64,000 bases of DNA. Source: Aliiroseovarius sp. S1339. GTDB lineage: Bacteria; Pseudomonadota; Alphaproteobacteria; Rhodobacterales; Rhodobacteraceae. Numbering within the stretch: the stretch's first letter is position 1; every line of letters begins with the position of its first letter. Below are positions 53,993 to 63,454 of this stretch, piece by piece. The stretch covers positions 62,001 through 126,000 of the forward strand of contig NZ_JALPQG010000004.1 of NCBI RefSeq assembly GCF_023195695.1, read 5' to 3'. The notes below the pieces were generated by a model. The model made no database searches and was not told the DNA's origin. It was given only the letters and a program-made list of their open reading frames with translations. The translations under genes and the position numbers were made by a program.

Positions 53993-55267
53993 TCAGCCGA
54001 ACATGTCCGAGGTAATTCCGGCATACCAGCCAATACTTTCCTCATAGGTGGCTTTGCGCAATGTGGCATCTTCGCCGGTCTGGCTGATGAACCCATCCAC
54101 CTTGGCGATCTTTTCATCCGTCGCCTCGTAACTTGCGCCCACCTTGACGCCATCGTCTGCGTCGATCAGCGACCAACAGGTGTTGGTGAACTTGGCCGGG
54201 AACAGCTTTGATCCCGTCAGTGCGGACCGCACCGCCATCGCGGCCACCTTGGCCTGACTGTTGGCGGCGAAGCCGGACTTGGGCATGTCGCCCTGATGGC
54301 TGGCGTCGCCCAGCACATGAATGTTTTCATCCACACGGCTTTGCATGGTGTGTGGGTTCACCGGTGCCCAATTGCCATCCGTGATGCCTGCAATCTCGCA
54401 AATACGCCCGGCCTTCATGGCGGGGATCACGTTGCAGACATCGACCTTGGTTTCCTCGCCATCAATGGTCAGCGTCATCGTGTCCGGATTGACCGAGACG
54501 TTGCCGCCCCCGAAATCCGGCCCGATCCAGTCAATCATGCCGTCATAGTGCCGACCCCAACCTTCCTGAAACAAAGCCATTTTCGAAAACTTCTCTTTCG
54601 GGTCGGCGATGATGATCTTCGCGGTCGGGTTCTTTTCCTTCAGAATATGCGCCACCATCGAGATCCGCTCATACGGCCCCGGCGGGCAGCGGAACGGGTT
54701 GGGTGGGGCGACCATTGCAAACGTGCCGCCTTCGGGCATCGCCTCGATCTGCGCCTTCAAAAGCTCGGATTGCGACCCGGCCTTATAGGCGTGGGGCATC
54801 TTGTTTTGCTGGGTGACATCCCAGCCCTCGACCGCGCCATCGACAAAATCAATGCCGGGCGACAGGATCAGGCGGTCATAGGGCAACGTCGCCCCACCGG
54901 CCAGCGTGACCGTGCGCGCCTCGCGGTCAATCCCGACCGCCCAGTCATGCACCACGTTGACCCCGAACTCGGACGCCAGCTTGCCATAGCTGTGCGCAAT
55001 CGACCCAAGCTCGCGGAAGCCCGCCATGTAGAGGTTCGAGAAGAAACAGGTGTAATAGCTGCGCGTCGGCTCAACCAGTGTCACATCGATCTCGCCGTTG
55101 CTGTCCTTGGCGATGTAACGCGCGGCGGTTGCCCCGCCAGCCCCGCCGCCGATAACAACCACCCTAGGTTTGCCGTCGGTCGAGGCATGCGCCATTGGTG
55201 CCGACAACGTCGCGACAGCCGCCCCCGCCGCAGCCCCACCCATGAATAGACGTCTGTTCAGTTTCAT
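53993..55267 (-). CDS. soxF: SoxF, flavocytochrome c sulfide dehydrogenase flavoprotein subunit
   Basis: 424 residues. A twin-arginine signal (NRRLFMGGAAAGAAVATL) is followed by VVVIGGGAGGATAARYI (FAD fold), NPFRCPPGPYE with one redox Cys and NTCWSL with the other, the pair that contacts sulfide. SoxE encoded upstream supplies the heme subunit. It oxidises sulfide in the periplasm and passes electrons to cytochrome c. ATG 55267 follows GGGAGGAATTC. The length is family-normal. Confidence 0.93.
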   Translation of the reverse strand: MKLNRRLFMGGAAAGAAVATLSAPMAHASTDGKPRVVVIGGGAGGATAARYIAKDSNGEIDVTLVEPTRSYYTCFFSNLYMAGFRELGSIAHSYGKLASEFGVNVVHDWAVGIDREARTVTLAGGATLPYDRLILSPGIDFVDGAVEGWDVTQQNKMPHAYKAGSQSELLKAQIEAMPEGGTFAMVAPPNPFRCPPGPYERISMVAHILKEKNPTAKIIIADPKEKFSKMALFQEGWGRHYDGMIDWIGPDFGGGNVSVNPDTMTLTIDGEETKVDVCNVIPAMKAGRICEIAGITDGNWAPVNPHTMQSRVDENIHVLGDASHQGDMPKSGFAANSQAKVAAMAVRSALTGSKLFPAKFTNTCWSLIDADDGVKVGASYEATDEKIAKVDGFISQTGEDATLRKATYEESIGWYAGITSDMFG

Positions 55268-55352
55268 ACGAATTCCTCCCGGTTTGGTGCGAGGTCCGCG
55301 CGCACCGTTCGCGTTGGGCCGGCCCGTCTCGGCCAGCCCCTTTTTTGTCCTG

Positions 55353-56063
55353 CTATGATCCTGCGGCCTCGAAATAGGCGGCCAGGGCGGCAATCTCGTC
55401 ATTGGACAGGCGACCCGCCATCATTTGCATCACGGGATGGGGCCGGAACTTGTCCTTGTAGGCGTGCATGGCGACCACGAAATCTTCGACCGGCCAGCCG
55501 ATAATGCCCGGAATACCGTCATAATCACCATCCAGCTGATGGCACGACACACATTCCGACGACAGGTATTCGCCATATTCCGGGTCGCCCTGAATGGCGA
55601 GGATGGCGGGGTCGACCGAATGATCGGTGCCCGCAGCCGTCGGCGCGGCTTCCGGAATGTTGCTTGGATCATCGGAATACCTGCGCAAAAATGCAAGCAA
55701 ATCAGTGCGTTGCTGCGCGTCTTTCAACCCCTTATACGCCATCCGCGTGTCCGACGCGAAGGCTTTGGGGTTTTCGACATAGCGATCCAGCAGATCAAAG
55801 TCCCAGACCAGCCCGTCTTTGCCCATGCGCGTCAGCCCGTTGGAGTAGTTGAACCCCTCAATCGCGGCCGCGCGACGGCCGAAAAGACTGTTCAGATGCG
55901 GCCCGACCCGGTTTTTCGCCCCTTGCCCAACGGAATGGCAACTTGAGCATTCGCGAAACACGGCCTCGCCCTTGTCGGCATCCCCGATCTCGTTGGCAAA
56001 ACTCGGTGTCGCTGTGACGGCCAAGGCGGCAAAGCAGGTCGTAATGTGTCGAATCCAACGCAT
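55353..56063 (-). CDS. soxE: SoxE, diheme cytochrome c
   Basis: 236 residues. A signal peptide (HITTCFAALAVTATPSFA) and two heme c sites (C39SSC42H43 and C171VSC174H175) are visible, with RVGPHLNSLFGRRA typical of the first domain. It is the electron-accepting partner of SoxF. ATG 56063 is preferred because it gives a clean signal peptide, while the frame opens 45 bases earlier. Confidence 0.92.
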   Translation of the reverse strand: MRWIRHITTCFAALAVTATPSFANEIGDADKGEAVFRECSSCHSVGQGAKNRVGPHLNSLFGRRAAAIEGFNYSNGLTRMGKDGLVWDFDLLDRYVENPKAFASDTRMAYKGLKDAQQRTDLLAFLRRYSDDPSNIPEAAPTAAGTDHSVDPAILAIQGDPEYGEYLSSECVSCHQLDGDYDGIPGIIGWPVEDFVVAMHAYKDKFRPHPVMQMMAGRLSNDEIAALAAYFEAAGS

Positions 56064-56141
56064 GCAAAAAGCGTAACGTGTTAACCTGACGCACTCAATA
56101 ATATTCATATCATGATGCGTGCATTTGGCTGGAATTTTCGA

Positions 56142-56729
56142 TCACCACACGTCAGGCGTTTCGCCCTTCTCGTCCATCTGCTGGAACACATCCTGAAGGT
56201 AACGCTGGAACACCTGATCCTGATAGGCATCGGTCGAGACGTATTCGAGCGATTTCAGGAAATGAAACGGCTTGAAATAGCCCGGCATGCGGAAGGCTTC
56301 GGCTGTGCGGGCGGTGCTGGTATCGGGGGCATCGGCGGGAAAAATCACCACGGTCGGCGTGAAGTTGACGCCCCATTTCACCGCCAGATCACGTTCTTCC
56401 AAGGCCTCGCCGTCGAAATCCACCACCTCGCGCGCACCAAACAGGTTCAGCTGCACGACCATGAAATTATCATTCAGGTGGGACACAATTTGCTCACGGG
56501 CAAAGTTGACCTCGTGCAGTTCGCGACAATAGGGACAGCCCTGCTGTTCGATCAGGATCAGAAGGTCTTTGCCATCCGCCCCGGCTTCGGCCAAATCATC
56601 GGACATTTCAAGAAAACTGTCGGTGAACCATGGCTGCTTGTGCAAGCCGTCATCGCCCAATTCAGCGGCTGTTGCACTGGTCGCCATTGTGAAGGCAAGA
56701 ACACCAAGGATTACTGTTAGAAAGCGCAT
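56142..56729 (-). CDS. soxW: SoxW-like periplasmic thioredoxin
   Basis: 195 residues. A signal peptide (LTVILGVLAFTMATSATA) is followed by a thioredoxin fold with C65-PY-C68 in EQQGCPYCRELH. SoxW and SoxS reduce Sox components using electrons from SoxV, which is present at the right edge. Its place between soxD and soxE rather than next to soxV is unusual compared with the Paracoccus order. It could alternatively be called SoxS-like; the CPYC motif does not decide. Confidence 0.75.
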   Translation of the reverse strand: MRFLTVILGVLAFTMATSATAAELGDDGLHKQPWFTDSFLEMSDDLAEAGADGKDLLILIEQQGCPYCRELHEVNFAREQIVSHLNDNFMVVQLNLFGAREVVDFDGEALEERDLAVKWGVNFTPTVVIFPADAPDTSTARTAEAFRMPGYFKPFHFLKSLEYVSTDAYQDQVFQRYLQDVFQQMDEKGETPDVW

Positions 56730-56845
56730 CGGACCCTCCCGCGAGTTTGTGTTGGACTGACGGGTTAGAAAGACCGCCAGGCAGACTGGAAACCTTCGAA
56801 AATTCTAGCACGATCACGCCCACTTACCAAATAGCGCGCACAGAA

Positions 56846-56875
56846 AAGGCGCCGCTGGTGTCCCGGCGGCGCCTT
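56846..56875 (-). terminator. Hairpin terminator between soxD and soxW
   Basis: A 10-bp perfect stem AAGGCGCCGC / GCGGCGCCTT, 10-base loop, followed on the minus strand by TTTTCTG, 20 bases after the soxD stop. soxXYZABCD may therefore end here. Confidence 0.82.
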
Positions 56876-56895
56876 CTACTTGCAGCCTGATCAGC

Positions 56896-57945
56896 TTACT
56901 GGCTGTGTGACTTCAGAAATTCGAGGACGGCCTCGATATCCGCATCCTTTTTCAAGCCAGCGAAGGTCATCTTGTTACCCTTCAGATAATTGCGCGGGTT
57001 GGCCAGATAGCCCGACAGGCTTTCCGTGTCCCACACCAACCCGCCTTCGCCGGCCGCCATCATGGGTTTGGAGTATTTAAAACCTTCGATGGTGCCAGCG
57101 GTTCGACCCCAGACACCGTTCAAGATGGGTCCAACGCCGTTTTTCGCGCCCTCACCCACCTTGTGGCAGGCTTTGCATTTCTTGAAGACCCTCTCGCCAT
57201 CGGCGGCAAGATCGGCATCAAAGGCGACAGCCATGGGTGCTGCCTCTTCGGCGGCAGGGGCTGCGGCCTCGTCCGTTGCGGCAGGGGCTGTGGTTTCCAC
57301 CTCGCCCGCATCAGCGCCCGCATTCGGGTCGCCTTTGAAGACGACGTTGCGCGTGATTTCGACCGGGCCGGATTTGCAATCGCTCATGCAGCGTTCGGTG
57401 AATGTGCCATACTCGGTCTCGGGCCGGTCATCGATGATGAACCCGTCCGCATTGGGCATGACCACGTCGGTAAACGTCTCTTTCGACAGGGTGAAATCTT
57501 CTTCGACCAGATAATTCGAATAGAGGATATACGCCACGATCGCATAGACATCGTCGTCCGACAGCGTTTGCGCCGATCCAAACGGCATTGAACGGCGCAC
57601 ATAGTCAAACGTGGTCGAAAGGTAAGGCCAGTAAGACCCCACCGTCTTCAACGGATCTTCATCCGCCAGACTGTCCTCGCCGCCCGCCAGTTTCGGCCAG
57701 TTGTCCACTCCTTCGGCAAATTCGCCGTGGCACGATGCGCAGTTCTCCGAAAAGACCGTCTCGCCAGTCAGCACATCACCCGAGCCTTCCGGCAGGTTCG
57801 ACCCGTCGGGGAACACGTCCAGATCCCACGCCGCCACTTCGGCATCGGTGGCCGCGCGACCAAGGCCAAGCTTTTCCGCCATCGCAGGCGCGGCAGTCAG
57901 GGTGGCAATGGCGGTCGCCATCAGGAATTTAGGAAACTTCGACAT
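56896..57945 (-). CDS. soxD: SoxD, diheme cytochrome c subunit of sulfane dehydrogenase
   Basis: 349 residues. Signal peptide (PKFLMATAIATLTAAPAMA); heme sites C69ASC72H73 and C257KAC260H261, plus an extra CMSDC pair in the linker. The two domains are joined by an Ala/Glu/Pro-rich segment (~212-240). It forms Sox(CD)2, which oxidises the sulfane sulfur on SoxY-persulfide by six electrons. Its presence means no sulfur globules are needed as intermediate. The start overlaps soxC by 17 bases. Confidence 0.94.
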   Translation of the reverse strand: MSKFPKFLMATAIATLTAAPAMAEKLGLGRAATDAEVAAWDLDVFPDGSNLPEGSGDVLTGETVFSENCASCHGEFAEGVDNWPKLAGGEDSLADEDPLKTVGSYWPYLSTTFDYVRRSMPFGSAQTLSDDDVYAIVAYILYSNYLVEEDFTLSKETFTDVVMPNADGFIIDDRPETEYGTFTERCMSDCKSGPVEITRNVVFKGDPNAGADAGEVETTAPAATDEAAAPAAEEAAPMAVAFDADLAADGERVFKKCKACHKVGEGAKNGVGPILNGVWGRTAGTIEGFKYSKPMMAAGEGGLVWDTESLSGYLANPRNYLKGNKMTFAGLKKDADIEAVLEFLKSHSQ

Positions 57946-59209
57946 TGTTCGCCTCCCCGTTTGCATTGACGTGCCAGGTCTGAATGCCGTTGTTGTGATA
58001 GATCGAGTTCAACCCGCGCACCTCGCGCAGTTGCGTCTTGGTGGGTTGCACATAGCCGCTGTCATCCATAGCGCGCGACTGCAGGAACATCTCGGACCCG
58101 TCCCAGTCGATATCCAGATAGAAGCGGCTCAGCGCCATCGGCTTGCCGGGTTCGGCCAGCCGCGCCTCTTGCCACGTGACACCGCCGTCCAGCGATACAT
58201 CGACAGCCGTGATCGCGCCGTTGCCTGACCATGCAAGCCCGGTGATAACCAGCGGGCCTTTACCGTGCGTGATCGGCATTTGCGGGCTGGGGCTGGTGAT
58301 GATCGACTTGGCGTCCATCGTCCATGTCCACTTGCGCGATGTGCCGTCTTCCAGCGTGTCGGTGTATTTCGACGTCTCTTCCCGGCTTTCCACCGGCTTG
58401 TCCATCACCTCAATCCGGCGCAGCCATTTGACCCACATATTGCCTTCCCAACCGGGCACGACAAGGCGCACAGGATAACCATGCTCCATCCGCAGCGCTT
58501 CGCCATTGGCTTTGAAGGCGACCAGGCAATCGTCCAGCGCCTTCTCAATCGGGATCGAGCGGCCGTTCGACGAGGCATCCGCCCCCTCGACATAAACCCA
58601 CTTGCCTGCCAGATCGCCAGCCGCGTCCAGTCCGGCCTCTTCCAACAAGGTGCGCAAAGTCACACCGGTATATTCCATATTGTGGATCATGCCGTGGGTG
58701 TATTGCGCGCCATTCAACTGAGCGCCTGCCCATTCCATGCCCGTGTTGGCGGCACATTCCAGAAAGAATGTGCGCGTAACGCGCGGGAAACGCTCAAGAT
58801 CGGCATAGCTGAACACCAAGGGCGTATCGACCAGCCCGTTGATCATCAGACGATAGTCTTCCTTCTTCAGCGTGATCGCGCCTGAGTGGTGACGTTCAAA
58901 CGCACAGCCCTGCGGGGTGATCGTGCCGTCCAGCGCGTGAATGGGCGTGAAGTTGATCGAGCTGATCGTGTCCGCCGTCAGCCATTCCACAGTGCGCCGC
59001 ACCACGTCATCTTCGAACTCAATCGGCAGGCCATAGGGCGTTGCATCAACACCGTCGCCAAAACCGCTCGCCCAGTCCTGCACCTCGGTGATCAGCGGAT
59101 CACCTTCGGCCCGTGCGGCCCCTGCGGCTCCAAGCGCGGCCCCTGTTGCCGCGGCCCCTTTCAGGAACGCGCGGCGGGATGCGCCCGATTTCGTAGAGCT
59201 GTCACTCAT
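57929..59209 (-). CDS. soxC: SoxC, molybdenum subunit of sulfane dehydrogenase
   Basis: 426 residues of the sulfite-oxidase family with a Tat signal (SRRAFLKGAAATGAALGA). The molybdenum-coordinating Cys152 lies in TFFLECAANTGMEW, and a dimerisation domain follows. It works with SoxD. Tat export fits an already folded molybdoprotein. ATG 59209 follows GAGGAGAG. Confidence 0.95.
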   Translation of the reverse strand: MSDSSTKSGASRRAFLKGAAATGAALGAAGAARAEGDPLITEVQDWASGFGDGVDATPYGLPIEFEDDVVRRTVEWLTADTISSINFTPIHALDGTITPQGCAFERHHSGAITLKKEDYRLMINGLVDTPLVFSYADLERFPRVTRTFFLECAANTGMEWAGAQLNGAQYTHGMIHNMEYTGVTLRTLLEEAGLDAAGDLAGKWVYVEGADASSNGRSIPIEKALDDCLVAFKANGEALRMEHGYPVRLVVPGWEGNMWVKWLRRIEVMDKPVESREETSKYTDTLEDGTSRKWTWTMDAKSIITSPSPQMPITHGKGPLVITGLAWSGNGAITAVDVSLDGGVTWQEARLAEPGKPMALSRFYLDIDWDGSEMFLQSRAMDDSGYVQPTKTQLREVRGLNSIYHNNGIQTWHVNANGEANNVEVS

Positions 59210-59304
59210 TTGGCATCTCTCCTCTAACATCTCAACATTCGCCTATATGCATGAATAGGCTTGTAAAAATGGCCCGGAGCCGTGTAACCCAGAGCCGTGA
59301 TAGA

Positions 59305-61002
59305 TCAGGCGCCGACCACTGTGACCGAGTTGTTCGGGTCCAGTTTGATAGTGCCTTGTTTCTTGATGTGGCTTTCGACCACATCCCAAATCTGCGGACC
59401 TTCCGTGGCCTCGTTCACCGAGGCCCAACCAGCGACCACATAGGTCTTGGCCGGGTCAATCGCCTCGCCGGTTTTCAGCAAAGTCATCTCGGTGATCCGG
59501 TCGCCCTGCGGCTTGGTGATGTCGATGCGGTAGCCCATGCCACCGATCCGCACCATGTCGCCGCCCTGCTGGTAATAGGGATCGGGGTTGAACAGGTTGT
59601 CGGCCACATCCTCAAGGATCGTGTGGATGAATTCACCGGTCATTTCTGAGCGGTAAGCCTTGCCATAGGACATCGAGGTCACGTTCCAGATATCTTCCCG
59701 CGTGATCTCTTGCCCCGGCAGAATGCTCGGCCCCCAACGCACACCGGGCGACATGGCAATGTCGGCCTCGCGTTCGTTGATCAGCGCGTCGCAAATCAGG
59801 TCGTCCCACGAGCCGTTGAAATTGCCGCGACGATACAGAAGCGTGTCGGTGGTGCCGATCACCTCTTCCAACTCGGCCTTGTAAGGCGCGCGTTGCTCGT
59901 CGATCAGTTGGGTGATGGTCGCGTCCGGCGTGATCACGTCGGCGAAGATCGGGATCAGCTTGTGACGGATGCCCATCATCTTGCCATCGCGCACATCCAG
60001 ATCGACGCGGCTGACAAATTTCGAGTTCGATCCCGAGGCGATGATGAAGGTCTGTTCGACCTGCACCGGTTCAGGCAGCGCATCGTGGGTGTGACCCGAC
60101 AGGATCACGTCGATCCCCTTGACCTTGCTTGCCATTTTCTTGTCGACGTCAAAACCGTTATGCGACAGGCAAACGACCAGTTCTGCCCCCGCCGCGCGGA
60201 CCTCGTCCACCATCGCCTGCATGTTTTCGTCCCTGATCCCAAATGAGTATTCCGGGAACATCCAGCCGGGGTTGGCGATCGGCATATAGGGGAACGCCTG
60301 CCCGATCACGGCGACTTTCACGCCGCCACGCTCGAAGAATTTGTAAGGCTTGAACAGCTCGGCGGGCTCGTCCCACTCGGCGTCAAAGATGTTTTGACCG
60401 AGGGCTGCGAAGGGCAAACCTTCGACGATCTCGTTCACCCGGTCCGATCCCAGCGTGAATTCCCAGTGGAACGTCATCGCGTCGGGTTTCAGCGCGTTCA
60501 TCACATTAACCACGTCTTGGCCCTGCGTGTGGTGACAGGTGTATGACCCATGCCACGTGTCGCCGCCATCCAGCAGCAGCGCATCGGGACGTTCTGCGCG
60601 AATGGCGTTCACCACGGTCGCCACACGGTCCATCCCGCCAACGCGGCCATAGGTCTGCGCCAGCGCGGAAAAGTCGTTATAGGTCAAGGCGTAAGCAGAC
60701 GGCGATCCATCCTCGATCCCGTAAGCCTTGCGGAAATCTGCGCCGGTCACATGCGGCATCTGCCCTTTGGCAGCGCCCACGCCCAGATTGATCTCGGGCT
60801 CGCGGAAATAGATCGGCTTCAACTGCGCGTGAATGTCGGTAATGTGGATCAGGCTGACATTGCCAAACGTGTCAAACTTCAGAAGATCGTCTTGGGTCAG
60901 CGCCTGCTGGGCGGCCAAACGCGCCCAATTGCCGAAGCCTGATGCGCCATACAAGGCCGACGCTGCCATCGAGACCTGAAGAAAATCACGGCGAGAGATC
61001 AT
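59305..61002 (-). CDS. soxB: SoxB, dimanganese thiosulfohydrolase
   Basis: 565 residues with a Tat signal (SRRDFLQVSMAASALYGASG). The 5'-nucleotidase-type metal motifs are present: D56-I-H58 in LIHITDIHAQ, LDGGDTWHGS, CLSHNGFD and LSGHTHDAL. It hydrolyses sulfate from the SoxY-cysteine S-thiosulfonate. SoxB is the usual marker gene of the pathway, and the length and motifs are complete. Confidence 0.96.
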   Translation of the reverse strand: MISRRDFLQVSMAASALYGASGFGNWARLAAQQALTQDDLLKFDTFGNVSLIHITDIHAQLKPIYFREPEINLGVGAAKGQMPHVTGADFRKAYGIEDGSPSAYALTYNDFSALAQTYGRVGGMDRVATVVNAIRAERPDALLLDGGDTWHGSYTCHHTQGQDVVNVMNALKPDAMTFHWEFTLGSDRVNEIVEGLPFAALGQNIFDAEWDEPAELFKPYKFFERGGVKVAVIGQAFPYMPIANPGWMFPEYSFGIRDENMQAMVDEVRAAGAELVVCLSHNGFDVDKKMASKVKGIDVILSGHTHDALPEPVQVEQTFIIASGSNSKFVSRVDLDVRDGKMMGIRHKLIPIFADVITPDATITQLIDEQRAPYKAELEEVIGTTDTLLYRRGNFNGSWDDLICDALINEREADIAMSPGVRWGPSILPGQEITREDIWNVTSMSYGKAYRSEMTGEFIHTILEDVADNLFNPDPYYQQGGDMVRIGGMGYRIDITKPQGDRITEMTLLKTGEAIDPAKTYVVAGWASVNEATEGPQIWDVVESHIKKQGTIKLDPNNSVTVVGA

Positions 61003-61111
61003 GTGCGGTTTCCCTTTTTCATCAGCGCCTTAGCGCGCGGTATTCATGCGGTGGTTTGAATATGTTTACATAAAGAAGCCCCGCCCAGATAATCTGGACG
61101 GGGCGAAAGAT

Positions 61112-61963
61112 TTAGTTGCGGACAGACGGACCTTCGACCGACAGACCGTTGCCGCGCGAGGCGACATAAAGCTCAAGCGCCACGAATTCGGCCGAGCCGG
61201 GGCTGAAGGTTGCCGCGCGGGTGTCACGAATGCACCCCTTGAAGCGCGAATGCGCACCGTTCAACTTGGTGTTTTTCAAGCGATAGGTCGGAAACCCGTT
61301 GATCTGGCCTTGGCTCAGATGGTCAGCGCGGATCATGTTGCCGTAGTTCTGCTCATGGCAGTTCGCACAGCTCAACTCCAGCTGACCATAGCGGGTATAG
61401 TAAATTTCCTTACCCTGCTCCCATGTGGATTGCGCCGGGCCGTCAATGGCGACGTTGACAGGCATGCCCCGCGACACAGACGCCAGAAGCGCCTCAATGT
61501 CCACGGCGGCCGCTTTGTCATAGCCCCAAGGCTCAGCCCCCATGCGGTTTTCGCGACAGTCGTTCACCTGCATCTGCAAGGTGCGCACCTCGCCAGCCTC
61601 TTCGTTCCATTTGGGATAGACGGCTTTGACGCCTGCCATTTCTTCCGCCTCGCCGTGACAATCTGCACAGGACTTGCCCTCAGATCCGTCAACTGCAGCC
61701 CAAATATCCAGACCTTTTTCAACACCCAACATGCCGGGATTATCAAAATCATCCATCTGCATGGTTTGCGTCTGATCGGACCGGAAACGCCAGCCAGACA
61801 TAACTTCGTCCAGTGCGTCCGACAGATGTGCGGGCGCGGCGGTTTTGGTAACGATTTCGATATCACCATTGATGATAAGCTCAGCGTTTTCATCGGCTGT
61901 GGCGACCGCTGCCCCGGTGAACGAGGCAGCGACCAATGCTGCTATGCCGTGAATTTTTTTCAT
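61112..61963 (-). CDS. soxA: SoxA, diheme cytochrome c
   Basis: 283 residues. Signal peptide (IHGIAALVAASFTGAAVATA), heme sites C98ADC101H102 and C198ANC201H202, and the active-site cysteine in FKGCIRDTR (C243), whose persulfide ligates the catalytic heme. With SoxX it oxidatively couples thiosulfate to SoxY. It is the diheme type, as in Paracoccus. Confidence 0.95.
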   Translation of the reverse strand: MKKIHGIAALVAASFTGAAVATADENAELIINGDIEIVTKTAAPAHLSDALDEVMSGWRFRSDQTQTMQMDDFDNPGMLGVEKGLDIWAAVDGSEGKSCADCHGEAEEMAGVKAVYPKWNEEAGEVRTLQMQVNDCRENRMGAEPWGYDKAAAVDIEALLASVSRGMPVNVAIDGPAQSTWEQGKEIYYTRYGQLELSCANCHEQNYGNMIRADHLSQGQINGFPTYRLKNTKLNGAHSRFKGCIRDTRAATFSPGSAEFVALELYVASRGNGLSVEGPSVRN

Positions 61964-61990
61964 TATATTTATTCCTCCCTTGCGCCAGGC

Positions 61991-62320
61991 TTAGCTGACT
62001 GCGATCGGCTTCGCTTCTTCGTAGACCGACCCGTCATCGTCATACCAGGTGAACTTAAACTCTCCCGCCTCATCGACTTTGGCGTCGAATTCCAGATAAG
62101 GGTTGGTCGAGATCGCCGGCTCAAGCGTCACATCAATCACCATCTTGCCGTTCAGTTCGCAGGTGAAGCGGTTGATGATCGAGCGCGGAATCAGGTTGCC
62201 GTCGCCGTCTTTGCGCTGGCCCGATTCCATCTTGTGGCTGATCAGGGTTTTCAGGGTCACCACTTCGCCAGCACTTGCCGACTTGGGGACCTTCACGCGG
62301 GGTTTTACACCTTTTGCCAT
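61991..62320 (-). CDS. soxZ: SoxZ, sulfur-carrier complex subunit
   Basis: 109 residues: VPKSASAGEVVTLKTLISHK, NRFTCELNGKMVID and NPYLEFDAKVDEAGEFKFTW show the immunoglobulin-like SoxZ fold. It has no signal peptide; it is expected to be co-exported with SoxY. The gene lies between soxY and soxA. Confidence 0.96.
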   Translation of the reverse strand: MAKGVKPRVKVPKSASAGEVVTLKTLISHKMESGQRKDGDGNLIPRSIINRFTCELNGKMVIDVTLEPAISTNPYLEFDAKVDEAGEFKFTWYDDDGSVYEEAKPIAVS

Positions 62321-62338
62321 GTCTTCAAGCTCCTCTGA

Positions 62339-62755
62339 TTAGCCGCCGCAGCCGCCGATGGTGACTTTTACGGTCGATGTCGCTTTCACAAAGCTGCCAT
62401 CGGCCATTTTCGCAATGGCGACCACATCCTGTGTGCCTGCCAGTCGCATCCGGGTCGAGGCCGCTTGACTGCCAGCCGCTTCGCCGAAGTTAAACTGTGC
62501 CACGCCGGGTGTCGGGTTGCCCGTTGCAAGCAACAGGATCGAAACCGCGCCGGGTGCGTCAACGGATACCGGGACGGTATTGCCATTTTCGGCGATTTCC
62601 GGGGCCGTCAGTGTGATCCCGCCCTCGCCCGCGTCTGCCCCACCGGTAAAGGCGGCAATCGCCTCGTCCGCGGCGGCGGCCGCGCGCATTGGCAACATGG
62701 CGACGGCGGTTGCGCCGAGACCGAGTGCCAGAGCTTCACGTCGTGTGAATTTCAT
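62339..62755 (-). CDS. soxY: SoxY, sulfur-carrier protein
   Basis: 138 residues with a Tat signal (TRREALALGLGATAVAML). The C-terminal arm ends in VKVTIGGCGG, where Cys136 carries all pathway intermediates. The preceding domain is Ig-like. This exact C-terminus identifies SoxY without doubt. Confidence 0.97.
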   Translation of the reverse strand: MKFTRREALALGLGATAVAMLPMRAAAAADEAIAAFTGGADAGEGGITLTAPEIAENGNTVPVSVDAPGAVSILLLATGNPTPGVAQFNFGEAAGSQAASTRMRLAGTQDVVAIAKMADGSFVKATSTVKVTIGGCGG

Positions 62756-62795
62756 CTGTGTCTCCTGTAGATAGGTTTCGTGCCAATCCGGGCGC

Positions 62796-63266
62796 TTATT
62801 TCAGCGTCATCAGATAGGCGACAACATCTTCGATCTGCTGTGCTGTCAGCAGGGGGTCAACATCGCCTTCATGGGCCTTGCCGGTATAGGCGTTGCCCAG
62901 ACGTATAAAACCGTCGGTTTTGTAAAAAGACGGCATCATCGACTCTTCAAAAGTCATCTTGGCATTTGCTATGATGCCGCGCAGTTCCGCCTCGCTCCAG
63001 CGGTCCCCGGCGCCATCCAGCAGCGGGCCCACTTCTCCGTGAAATGGCACGTCGGCCAGATCGGTCAGTTCGTGGCAGGCAACGCAATTGCCCTGTGATT
63101 TTGTCGATACAATTTTTGCGCCTTCCATCGGGTTGCCAGCGACACCTGTCAAAGACTGGGCAACCGCCCCTTCTTCAAACATGACATCTGCAGGCGCCAC
63201 CGTTTCGGCGTTTGCCATTCCAAGCCCAGCAAGCAGGGCGACAAGCGTGATCGTTGTCCGCTTCAT
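62796..63266 (-). CDS. soxX: SoxX, monoheme cytochrome c
   Basis: 156 residues. Signal peptide (TTITLVALLAGLGMANA), heme site C61VAC64H65 and the late Met-containing loop MMPSFYKTDGFIRLG for the second heme ligand. It forms SoxAX. ATG 63266 follows GGGAGG. It heads soxXYZABCD and carries an upstream ATTC-N8-GAAT site. Confidence 0.95.
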   Translation of the reverse strand: MKRTTITLVALLAGLGMANAETVAPADVMFEEGAVAQSLTGVAGNPMEGAKIVSTKSQGNCVACHELTDLADVPFHGEVGPLLDGAGDRWSEAELRGIIANAKMTFEESMMPSFYKTDGFIRLGNAYTGKAHEGDVDPLLTAQQIEDVVAYLMTLK

Positions 63267-63337
63267 GATACCTCCCATAACCGTTGTATGCACAACTTCG
63301 TGTAACCTAACATGCGAAGTATTTTCCGCAACATCAA

Positions 63338-63353
63338 ATTCTAATTTTTGAAT
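63338..63353. promoter_or_regulatory. ATTC-N8-GAAT operator upstream of soxX
   Basis: ATTC-TAATTTTT-GAAT, 72 bases before the soxX start in an AT-rich stretch that also holds GAAT-A-ATTC overlapping its right arm (63350-63358). It matches the class bound by SqrR/BigR/SoxR-type repressors. Confidence 0.72.
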
Positions 63354-63454
63354 TATTCGCAGGTGCGGCGAAGGGAATCGGTTTGTTTGTTGCGCAAAGG
63401 GGTGCGGAACCTGCCATAATAAGCTGTTAAGGATATGACAAAAAAGCCTGTTTT

